This document shows, piece after piece, positions 17,131 through 24,584 of a DNA stretch of 46,393 nt (the stretch's first letter is position 1; each line of letters opens with the position of its first letter). Origin of the DNA: Erythrobacteraceae bacterium (GTDB taxonomy: Bacteria > Pseudomonadota > Alphaproteobacteria > Sphingomonadales > Sphingomonadaceae); the NCBI GenBank assembly GCA_947479055.1, contig CANJYE010000023.1, forward strand, positions 1 to 46,393, written 5' to 3'. The position numbers and the translations under genes were made by a program. Below the pieces are notes generated by a model. The model was not told the DNA's origin. It saw nothing but the letters and a program-made list of their open reading frames with translations, and searched no databases.

Positions 17131-17389
17131 CGCTCGTTCTTTCTTGTCCGGGAAATTTCGCAAAAGAGGCGCGGTAAAATATTAAAAAGACAAAATAAAA
17201 GTGGATGCGGGATCAGACCAGAATAAGGCTGCGGTCAGCAACGCACCATTTTTGGCGCGATCTGCACAGCGCGGCGCTTTATGCGTTGGCGAAGATGCAC
17301 AAGCTGATCGCTGTCCTCAATGATAGCGGGATTTGCAATGGCGGGGCGAGCGCGCATAGTCGCGCGCTGACAATTGGTGGGAGAAAGCG
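17131..17389. promoter_or_regulatory. Divergent promoter region between two VOC genes
   Basis: About 260 non-coding bases separate the minus-strand VOC-P450 operon from the plus-strand VOC-AKR operon. Bases around 17175-17205 are unusually AT-rich (AAAATATTAAAAAGACAAAA), as expected of a promoter core. No clear dyad operator is seen. Two promoters firing in opposite directions are inferred from gene arrangement. Confidence 0.4.
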
Positions 17390-17890
17390 ATGATCAGGGG
17401 AATTCATCACGTTGCCGTGCATGTGCGCGATTTTGACAGGATGGTCAGGTTCTATTGCGAGGCTTTCGGCTTCGAGGACCTGGGCTTTGAGGGAGGCTGG
17501 TCGGACAATCCGCTGATCGACGAGATCATCGACGTACCCAATTCCGCCTCGCGCACCACCATGCTGTGTTCGGGCAACTGCTATCTCGAAATCTTCCAGT
17601 ACAGCCAGCCCAGACCCGATGACAGTTCGGTGCCGCTGCGGCCCTTTCAGCACGGCTACACCCATTTCTGCGTCGATGTGACCGACATCGAAGCCGAGGT
17701 CGAGCGGCTGGGCAAGCTGGGCATGCAGTTCGACCGGTCGGATGGCCGTCCGGGCAGGGCAGTGGACGTGGAAATCGTCAAGGCGATCTACGGGCGCGAT
17801 CCGGAAGGCAATCTGATCGAGCTGCAGGAGACCCTGCCGGGCTGCGAGTTCGACGTGAGGCGCCTGCCCAAGGCCAGGATGGCGGAATGA
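17390..17890 (+). CDS. VOC family metal-dependent protein (glyoxalase-like)
   Basis: This 166-residue protein starts MIRGIHHVAVHVRDFDRMV and carries the four expected metal-ligand segments of VOC enzymes: H in IHHVAV, E in CYLEIFQY, H in YTHFCVDV and E in GNLIELQE. With the H/E/H/E set intact it is likely an active metalloenzyme such as an epimerase, lyase or dioxygenase-like enzyme. The GGGAGAAAG just before the ATG is a strong ribosome site. It is the first gene of a short operon with an aldo-keto reductase and faces the other VOC gene across a shared promoter region. Confidence 0.85.
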   Translation: MIRGIHHVAVHVRDFDRMVRFYCEAFGFEDLGFEGGWSDNPLIDEIIDVPNSASRTTMLCSGNCYLEIFQYSQPRPDDSSVPLRPFQHGYTHFCVDVTDIEAEVERLGKLGMQFDRSDGRPGRAVDVEIVKAIYGRDPEGNLIELQETLPGCEFDVRRLPKARMAE

Positions 17891-17927
17891 TCGAGGCAAT
17901 CGCCGCTACGGTGCGCCGCGAGGTTGC

Positions 17928-18947
17928 ATGAAAATCAGCGATACCCGCCCGCTCGGCCGGACCGGCCTTTCCCCCACCATCGCCAGCTACGGCGGAGGGA
18001 GTCTTGGCAATTTCGGCCGGGTCATCTCCAATGCCGCAGCGCGCGATGTGCTGGATGCGGCCTGGGACGCCGGCATCCGCTATTTCGATACCGCGCCCTT
18101 CTATGGCCGGGGGAAGAGCGAGCGGCGGATCGGGGCCTATCTGGAGGAAAAGCCGCGGGCTGATTTCATCCTGTCCAGCAAGGTCGGCAGGCTGCTCGAT
18201 CCAGCGCCGGGTGGGGCTGAGGAGGACGGCATCTTTCTCGATCCCTCACCGTTCGATCCGCGCTGGGATTACAGCTACGATGGCGTGATGCGGTCGTTCG
18301 AGCTGAGCCTGCACCGCCTCGGGCTGGACCGGATCGATATTCTGTTTGTCCATGACATCGGCGTGCGGCTGCATGGCGAGGATTTTCCGGCGCAGTTGAA
18401 GACCCTGCGCGAAGGCGGGATCAGGGCGTTGGAGGAACTGCGCCGGTCGGGCGCGATCGGCGGCTATGGCCTGGGCGTGACCGAAGCCGAAGTCTGCCTC
18501 GATTGCCTGGACTATGCCGATCCCGCCGCCTTCCTGCTGGCTGCCTCCTATACCTTGCTGGACCAGGCTGGGACGCGGCCGTTGCTTGATCGCTGCTTGG
18601 CGCGCGGGGTTTCGCTGGTGATCGGCGGCGTCTTCAGCTCCGGCATCCTTGCCACCGGCCCGGTGCCGGACGCGCGTTATGATTATGCGCCCGCGTCCGG
18701 GGACGTGCTGGAGCGCGTGCGCCGGCTGGAGGCGATCTGCGCCCGTCATGGCGTGCCGCTCAGTGCGGCCGCGCTGCAATTTCCGCTCGCCCATCCGGCC
18801 GTCGCGACGGTGCTGCTCGGAGCGGGCATGGTGCGCAGCCTGCAGCAATGCGCCGCCGGTTTCGCCTGCGCCATTCCTCGCGCGCTGTGGGACGAGCTTT
18901 GCCATGAAGGCTTCATCGACACGCTCGACGATCTCGACTTCGGATAG
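17928..18947 (+). CDS. Aldo/keto reductase
   Basis: The 339-residue protein has the AKR catalytic tetrad: D54 and Y59 in GIRYFDTAPFYG, K85 in LSSKVG and H142 in FVHDIG. It resembles the D-threo-aldose/L-fucose dehydrogenase-like branch, with an inserted loop around residues 92-112. It would interconvert a carbonyl and an alcohol using NAD(P)H in the cytoplasm. It follows the VOC gene by 37 bases and precedes a DUF998 membrane protein by 39. The physiological substrate may be an intermediate of the nearby P450/BVMO reactions, but that is inference from position. Confidence 0.92.
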   Translation: MKISDTRPLGRTGLSPTIASYGGGSLGNFGRVISNAAARDVLDAAWDAGIRYFDTAPFYGRGKSERRIGAYLEEKPRADFILSSKVGRLLDPAPGGAEEDGIFLDPSPFDPRWDYSYDGVMRSFELSLHRLGLDRIDILFVHDIGVRLHGEDFPAQLKTLREGGIRALEELRRSGAIGGYGLGVTEAEVCLDCLDYADPAAFLLAASYTLLDQAGTRPLLDRCLARGVSLVIGGVFSSGILATGPVPDARYDYAPASGDVLERVRRLEAICARHGVPLSAAALQFPLAHPAVATVLLGAGMVRSLQQCAAGFACAIPRALWDELCHEGFIDTLDDLDFG

Positions 18948-18986
18948 CGTCTGGCCAAGCGGGTTCCGTCGAGGCATCCTGCCGCA

Positions 18987-19667
18987 ATGCCCATGTCTTT
19001 CCACCTGCCCTCGCTGCGCCTTGCAGGCGCACTTTGGCTGCTGGCCGGGCTGACCTACCTCGCCTCCGAAGCGATCGCGGCTTCGGGCTTTCCCGGATAC
19101 AGCTACGCCCGCAATTACATCAGCGATCTGGGCGTGCCCTATGGCGGCATGATCCATGGCCGCGCGTTGCACTCGGCGCGGGCTTGGGTGATGAATTTCG
19201 GGGGGTTCGCGCTTGACGGCACGCTGTTCGCCGCGGCCACTGTCGCAGGCTTTCACGCCCTCCGCGAGAAGGGTTCCACTGCCGTCCTTTGCGCGATTTT
19301 GGGGATCGTCCATGCGCTGGGAACGATCATGGTCGGCATCGTCCACGGCGGGCCCCGGGAGATCGCGGACGGAACCCACCAGTTGCATGTGATTGGCGCG
19401 GCCATGGCGATCCTGGGCGGTAATGCGGCGCTGATCGTCGCCGCCCGCGTTGCCGGGCGATGTGGCGCGCCGACGGTCTACCGGATTACCTGCGTGGTGC
19501 TCGGCCTGCTGGGCCTCGCCAGCCTTGCGCTACTCGAAACACATGCGCTCCCCTTGCCCGATGGGCTGCTGGAGCGTGGCAGCGTCTATCCCATCACGAT
19601 CTGGGAAATCGTGACGGGGATCGCAATCCCTGTATTAGCTCGCGGCAGGTGCCCTAAGGCTGCGTGA
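18987..19667 (+). CDS. DUF998 family integral membrane protein
   Basis: This 226-residue protein has six predicted membrane segments (about residues 9-31, 61-84, 94-118, 127-151, 158-182 and 199-219). It shows the YARNYISDLGVP segment typical of DUF998 proteins, whose function is unknown. It lies 39 bases after the aldo/keto reductase and may be co-transcribed. Its 3' end overlaps the convergent MlaA-like gene by 14 bases. No role beyond an inner-membrane protein can be supported. Confidence 0.8.
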   Translation: MPMSFHLPSLRLAGALWLLAGLTYLASEAIAASGFPGYSYARNYISDLGVPYGGMIHGRALHSARAWVMNFGGFALDGTLFAAATVAGFHALREKGSTAVLCAILGIVHALGTIMVGIVHGGPREIADGTHQLHVIGAAMAILGGNAALIVAARVAGRCGAPTVYRITCVVLGLLGLASLALLETHALPLPDGLLERGSVYPITIWEIVTGIAIPVLARGRCPKAA

Positions 19668-20688
19668 CCGGAGCCGGTTGGGCGCTGGATGTGGGCATCG
19701 CACCTGCCGATCCCGCCGGAACCGCTGTGGCGGGCGGCGCGTTCGGCACCGGCACAGCTTGCGGCGCAGCGGGCGTCACGCCGGGCACATCGCTGCGCTT
19801 GCCGCGCAGGACGTCGATCTCGGCCTGCCGCTTCTCCAGATAATACTTGCGGGTGGCCAGATAGGAATCGTCGCTTTCGTTGTGCAGTCTGTCCAGCTGT
19901 TCGTCGTTCTGGGCCCGCTCGTCGAGCGCGGCGAGGGTGCCCTTGACGAGGCTGTAGGTCGGCTGGTTGAACGGCTTGCCAAAGGCTGTCGGCACCAGCG
20001 ACAGATCGACAACGCGGCCCAGCAGGTCACGCACGGTGGTCGAACCGATCAGCGGCAGAAACAGGTAGGGGCCCGGTTTCACGCCGTAATAGCCCAGCGT
20101 GTCGGCCAGGCCGTTGGAACGGCGCGGAAGGTGGAACGGCTTCCTTTTGGCCACATCCACCAGCCCGCCGATGCCGATGGTTGAATTGATCACGAACCGG
20201 CCCAGCGTTTCCACCGCCTTGCCCGGCTTCAACTGGAGCAGGAAGTTGACGAAGACGATCGGCTCGTCGAGATTGTTGAGCGCGTTATGGATGCCGTCGC
20301 GCATCGGCTCGGGCACCACTTTCATGTAGCCATGCGCCACCGGGCCGATAATCGCCTTGTCGACCTCCTGCACGGCGTCGAACGCAACCGCATTGACCGT
20401 TTCCAGCGGATCGGCCGGGGACGCGCGTTCATGCGCGGTCACAACGATCGCATTCCTGTCCATGTCGGTAGCGGCAGGCGGGGGAGCGGGCGGAGTGGCC
20501 GGTACCGACCCATCGACCGTGACGGCAGGCGCCAGCGGCGGTACGCCGGATGGCGGAGTTGCCACCACGTTCAGCGGGGAATCTTCCGCCGGAGCGGCGA
20601 GTACGGCGGGTCCCGCAGACGGAATGTCGCTGGCTGCCGCGGGTGCGTTGGCCAGCAGCAGCGGGATGACGAAAGTCGGAACGCTCAA
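19654..20688 (-). CDS. mlaA: MlaA/VacJ family phospholipid-trafficking protein
   Basis: The central part (about residues 95-270) matches MlaA: DPLETVNAVAFDAVQEVDKA, the PEPMRDGIHNALNNLDEPIV helix, FVINSTIGIGGLVDVA and YGVKPGPYLFLPLIGSTTVRD. MlaA removes misplaced phospholipids from the outer leaflet of the outer membrane. Two points are odd. The apparent start is TTG (20688), and the N-terminal segment MSVPTFVIPLLLANAPAAAS has no lipobox cysteine, so lipidation is not expected. The protein also has Pro/Ala-rich extensions at both ends. It lies 91 bases after a GT4 glycosyltransferase on the same strand. The other Mla genes are absent from the window. Confidence 0.88.
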   Translation of the reverse strand: MSVPTFVIPLLLANAPAAASDIPSAGPAVLAAPAEDSPLNVVATPPSGVPPLAPAVTVDGSVPATPPAPPPAATDMDRNAIVVTAHERASPADPLETVNAVAFDAVQEVDKAIIGPVAHGYMKVVPEPMRDGIHNALNNLDEPIVFVNFLLQLKPGKAVETLGRFVINSTIGIGGLVDVAKRKPFHLPRRSNGLADTLGYYGVKPGPYLFLPLIGSTTVRDLLGRVVDLSLVPTAFGKPFNQPTYSLVKGTLAALDERAQNDEQLDRLHNESDDSYLATRKYYLEKRQAEIDVLRGKRSDVPGVTPAAPQAVPVPNAPPATAVPAGSAGAMPTSSAQPAPVTQP

Positions 20689-20779
20689 TTCATGGGCCTT
20701 TCTGCCGGGTGTCCGGAATTGTCTGGTGGTATGGTGGAGGTGCCCGGAATTGCCCCGCCCCGTCGTTCATGCGCTTGCT

Positions 20780-21994
20780 TCAGGCCAGTTCTTTCACCCG
20801 CAGCAATTCGCGATAGCCATTGCAGACCTGTGATAATTCGGCTGACCAGTCATAGCGTGCGGCGGTGGCAGCGGCGTTGGCGGCCATGTGCTGGCGCAGG
20901 CCGGCGTCGGCGATCAGCCGTTCCGCAGCATCGATCAGCGCGTCAGGTTCGGCCGGAGGGTAAAGCAGCCCGTTCGCGCCATGGGTCAGGATGTTGCGGG
21001 CGCTGGGAGTGTCCGAGGAAATCACCGCCAGGCCCGATGCCATCGCTTCCAGCACGACATTGCCGAACGCCTCGGTCGTGCTGGGATTGATCATGAAATC
21101 GGCAGAGGCCACCGCCCGGGCGAGATTCTCGCCGGTGAGGTGGCCAGTGAACACGGCATCGGGCATCGCATCCCTGAGCTTGCCGAGCGCCGGGCCGTCT
21201 CCGACGACCAGTGGATGCACTTTGCGCCCGCGCGCGCGAAGTGCCGCGATCGCGTCGGCAAAACCGGTGACGCCCTTTTCCAGCACGATTCGCCCGAACA
21301 GCAGCGGCACCACGTCGTGATCCGCGATCCCGAGATCGCGTCGCCAGGACATGTCCCGGCGATCCGGGTGGAATTGCAGGCGATCGACGCCGCGTTGCCA
21401 CAGCCGGACCGATTGCGTCCCGTAGCGCGCGCCATATTCCTCCATCAGCGGCAGGGTCGGCACGAAGATCCGGTCGCACTTGCCATAGAAGCGGGCGAGA
21501 TAACGCTCCGCCGAGGCCTGGAGGAACGACAGCCCGTAAAAGGCAAAATAGCGCTCGAACAAGGTGTGCAGGCTGGCCACCACCGGAACCTTCAGCTGGT
21601 CGATCGCGAACAGCTGTGCCTGCCAGCCAAGCCGGTCCGGGGCGGACAAATGGACGATGGACGGGGCGAAATCGCGCACGTCTTCGCGAATCTCCGCCGA
21701 CATTCCCCAGGCGAGGCGATATTCCTTGCGCCCGGGGATGGCGAAAGATTTGACCGAGACAAGCTGGCCAGCCGGCTCGAACGCCGGAGAGGATGAGGTC
21801 GGCGAATAGACTCGCACGATCATCCCTTCCACCTCTTCCAGATGGCGGACGAGGCGATTGAGCGCCTGGTTTGCTCCATCACGTAAGTAATTGTAATTAC
21901 CTGAAAATAGGGCAACCCTTTGCCCAATGAGTGGCATCGGCTCAGTACTGCCGGGAGCTGGCCGGAGGAGCATCGCGTGCTGTTGAATATTCAT
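20780..21994 (-). CDS. GT4-type glycosyltransferase (GT-B fold)
   Basis: The 404-residue protein begins after a short leader with VALFSGNYNYLRDGANQALN, the N-terminal strand and glycine loop of GT-B enzymes. It continues with the donor-binding half: FGRIVLEKGVTGFADAI, LVVGDGPALGKLRDA, and the E-x7-E motif in TEAFGNVVLEAMASGLAVIS. It probably transfers a hexose from a nucleotide sugar to a lipid or glycan at the cytoplasmic face. The ATG at 21994 has TGGAGC upstream; M20 is an alternative start. It is divergent from the TolC-RND operon and precedes the MlaA-like gene, which points to envelope lipid modification. Confidence 0.9.
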   Translation of the reverse strand: MNIQQHAMLLRPAPGSTEPMPLIGQRVALFSGNYNYLRDGANQALNRLVRHLEEVEGMIVRVYSPTSSSPAFEPAGQLVSVKSFAIPGRKEYRLAWGMSAEIREDVRDFAPSIVHLSAPDRLGWQAQLFAIDQLKVPVVASLHTLFERYFAFYGLSFLQASAERYLARFYGKCDRIFVPTLPLMEEYGARYGTQSVRLWQRGVDRLQFHPDRRDMSWRRDLGIADHDVVPLLFGRIVLEKGVTGFADAIAALRARGRKVHPLVVGDGPALGKLRDAMPDAVFTGHLTGENLARAVASADFMINPSTTEAFGNVVLEAMASGLAVISSDTPSARNILTHGANGLLYPPAEPDALIDAAERLIADAGLRQHMAANAAATAARYDWSAELSQVCNGYRELLRVKELA

Positions 21995-22164
21995 GATGCT
22001 CCATTATCGGTTCAATTGCCCGTAATGTGACGCCGCCGCAATCGCGCCACCTCAGTCCTGCCAAATTTTTTTGCGAATCGCGACGCCGATTTCGCTCGGC
22101 CGCCCCTTACCCGAGAATGCGTAATATCGCTGTCCGGCTGAGGAACCCTCGTTATGGTGACGTC

Positions 22165-23583
22165 ATGGCCAGGATGAGGGGTAACCGCACAGGGGGAGCA
22201 CTATGTCTGGCTGCGGCCGGTTTCGTGGCGGCCTGCGCGCATGTGCCGACTGCGCCGGTCGAACTGGAAGCGCGGATTGCCCGTCAGTCGGCCGCACTGC
22301 TCGATCGCCAGGATATCGATGCGACCATTCGCCGCATTGCTCCCGAAGCATCGACCGCCAATACCGGGCTTGACCGCCTTGGCCTGTTCGCGGCGCTGGT
22401 CCGGCTTGACCCGAAAGTGGCAGAAGCGCGCAAGGCCATCGCCACCGCCCGCGCCGGGGCCCGTGCCAGTCGCCAGGCTGCCGGGCCGACGCTCATGCTG
22501 ACCAGCGAATATGCCAATGATCCGGCTGCCCGCTCGCCGTGGTTGCTGGGTGGCGCGCTCGATCTGCCGCTGGACATGGGCGGGCAGCGTTCGGCCCGGA
22601 TTGAACGGGGCGACCTTGCGGTGCTGATGGCTCGTCAGGATTTTGCCGAGACCTTGTGGAGCGAACGGATGGCAGTGCGCCGGGAGCTGGTCGAGCATCT
22701 GGTCCAGACCCGCCGGGCCGGGCTCGCCGCAAGCATTCTCGCGCTGCGCGATCGCCAGATCGCCGCGCTGGAGCGGCGCGCCCACCTGGGCGAGACGGCG
22801 GCGCTCGATCTCTATCCCTATCGCGCCCTGCGCTCGCAGGAAGCGCGGGCGCTGGCCGATGCCGGGGCACAGGCGGCGGTGGCCAGGGCGCGGATTGCCG
22901 GGCTGATCGGCTTGCCGGAGCAGGCGCTTGCCGGGGTCGATCTGGTCTGGTCCGAATTCGATACCCCGCCGACCGCGCCAGCCGCACCGCTCAGTGTCAG
23001 TGCGCGCCAGCAGGCAGTGGCGGCGCGGGCGGATGTGCTGCGCGCGGTGACGGCCTATGACCAGGCGCAAAGCGATGTCCGCGCCGAGCTCGCCCGGCAA
23101 TATCCGGCAATCAGCTTGGCTCCCGGCTACACCTGGGAACGGGGGCTGGTGAAATTGCCGCTGTCGGTCAATCTCGCTCTGCCCTCGTTCGATCTGAACC
23201 GCGCGGCCATTGCCGCAGCGGTGGCCCGGCGCGATCAGGCGGGCGCGGCAATCGAAGCGGTGCTGGCGGATGCCACCAGCGCGATCGACGCGGCGATGGC
23301 CGAACAGGGTTCGGCGTGGAGCGCGCTGCGGCAGATCAGAGAACGGGAATTGCCACAGACGGCGGCTGCTGCGGCGCGCGCCGACGACCAGCTCCGGCTT
23401 GGTGCGATCGGCCGGGCCGAATGGGCCGCCGCGCAGATTGCGGCGCTCGAGACCCAATTGGCCGCGCTCGATGCGCTGGCGCGGGTTCAACTGGCGCAGG
23501 CCGGGCTGGAAGAAGCTTTGCGCCGTCCACTGGATGGCCCCGAACTGGCCCTGAAGCGCGACCAACTGGAGATGTTGCCATGA
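22165..23583 (+). CDS. TolC-family outer membrane efflux lipoprotein
   Basis: This protein of 472 residues starts MARMRGNRTG and has a lipoprotein signal with lipobox AAAGFVAAC (C24). It then shows long amphipathic helices rich in Ala and Arg, as in TolC/CusC channel proteins: ARARIAGLIG, LARQYPAISLAPGYTWERG and the matching second repeat. The ATG at 22165 is preferred over the one at 22174; upstream codons lack a ribosome site and would put residues before the signal peptide. It forms the outer-membrane duct of the tripartite pump encoded by the next two genes, overlapping the adaptor start by four bases. Confidence 0.85.
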   Translation: MARMRGNRTGGALCLAAAGFVAACAHVPTAPVELEARIARQSAALLDRQDIDATIRRIAPEASTANTGLDRLGLFAALVRLDPKVAEARKAIATARAGARASRQAAGPTLMLTSEYANDPAARSPWLLGGALDLPLDMGGQRSARIERGDLAVLMARQDFAETLWSERMAVRRELVEHLVQTRRAGLAASILALRDRQIAALERRAHLGETAALDLYPYRALRSQEARALADAGAQAAVARARIAGLIGLPEQALAGVDLVWSEFDTPPTAPAAPLSVSARQQAVAARADVLRAVTAYDQAQSDVRAELARQYPAISLAPGYTWERGLVKLPLSVNLALPSFDLNRAAIAAAVARRDQAGAAIEAVLADATSAIDAAMAEQGSAWSALRQIRERELPQTAAAAARADDQLRLGAIGRAEWAAAQIAALETQLAALDALARVQLAQAGLEEALRRPLDGPELALKRDQLEMLP

Positions 23584-24581
23584 TCCACCGGGCCATGAGC
23601 CACCGGACCGCAGCGGGCTGGGCGGCAGGATGTGCGCTGTTCGGGGCGCTGCTGGGTGCGCTGGCGATGTATCTTGTCGGCCCCGCGCCTGCCCCGGCGG
23701 ACCATGCACCGCGAGCGGCAGAGGTCGCCCCGGCCGGGACGCTCAAGCTCGATGCCGGGCAGCTGCGGCAGGCCAGTCTGCGGATCGTGCCGGTCTCGGC
23801 CGGGGCATTCTCCTCTGGCCAGCCGGGTTTTGCCCGCGCGCTCGACCTTGCACCGCTGGCATCGATTGCGGCCGATGTTACAGCGGCGCAGGCCGCCGCC
23901 AATGCATCGCGCCAGGAAGCCGCGCGGCTGGAGGCGCTGGTCGCACAGGACCAGAGCGCATCGCCGCGCGAACTGGAAGCAGCCCGCGCGCAATCGGCGG
24001 CCGACCAGGCGAAGCTGACCTTCGCCTGCCAGCGGGCGGGGCTCGAATATGGTGCCGGGCTGGCGCGGCTCGGTTGCGGGGCGCTGGCCGGGCTGGTGCG
24101 CGATGCCGCGCTGGGCCATGCTGCGCTGGTGCGGATCGACATGCCCGGCGGCGCCTTGCCTGCCGGGGCGCCGGTAACGCTCGGCAATGGGGCCGACCGG
24201 GTGGTAGTGCGGGTTCTGGGCCCGGCGGCGAGCGCCGATGCGCAATTGCAGTCGCCGGGCGTGCTCGCGCTGGTCAGCGGGCCGCGCGCGGGCCGGCTCG
24301 GCGTGGGCCGGGTGTTGCCTGCCCGTGGTGCCGGCGCGGGCGAACGCGGCGGGATCATCATCCCGCGCGAAGCGCTCCTGCGTTCCGACGGCACGCTGTT
24401 CGTATATCGGGCCGAACCGGGCGGCCGCTTCGCGCGAGTCGATCTTACCGGCGGAGAACCGCAGGACCAGGGCTGGTTCATCGCCGCCGGCCCGCTCCGG
24501 CCGGGCGACCGCATCGTTGTGGACGGAGCGGCGACGCTGCTCGGGCTGGAACGCGCCGCGCCGCCGGAAGGCGGCGACTGA
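23580..24581 (+). CDS. RND efflux periplasmic adaptor (membrane fusion) protein
   Basis: The 333-residue product has one N-terminal membrane segment (about residues 12-34), followed by a short helical hairpin (AAQAAANASRQEAARLEALV) and beta-rich C-terminal domains ending LRPGDRIVVDGAATLLGLE, typical of membrane fusion proteins. It is somewhat short for the family, and the lipoyl half-motifs are weakly marked. It would bridge the inner-membrane RND pump and the TolC-like duct. The ATG at 23580 overlaps the TolC stop (ATGA), and three bases separate it from the pump gene. No metal-binding His/Met cluster is visible. Confidence 0.8.
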   Translation: MIHRAMSHRTAAGWAAGCALFGALLGALAMYLVGPAPAPADHAPRAAEVAPAGTLKLDAGQLRQASLRIVPVSAGAFSSGQPGFARALDLAPLASIAADVTAAQAAANASRQEAARLEALVAQDQSASPRELEAARAQSAADQAKLTFACQRAGLEYGAGLARLGCGALAGLVRDAALGHAALVRIDMPGGALPAGAPVTLGNGADRVVVRVLGPAASADAQLQSPGVLALVSGPRAGRLGVGRVLPARGAGAGERGGIIIPREALLRSDGTLFVYRAEPGGRFARVDLTGGEPQDQGWFIAAGPLRPGDRIVVDGAATLLGLERAAPPEGGD

Positions 24582-24584
24582 GCC

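Noticed and set aside
20713-20752. Direct repeats CCGGAATTG in the GT4-MlaA spacer
   Set aside because: Only nine bases repeated twice, 31 apart, with no palindrome or promoter context; could be chance.
21880-21900. AT-rich palindrome-like GTAATTGTAATTAC
   Set aside because: It is inside the GT4 coding sequence (the NYNYLRD segment) and is explained by the codons for Asn and Tyr.
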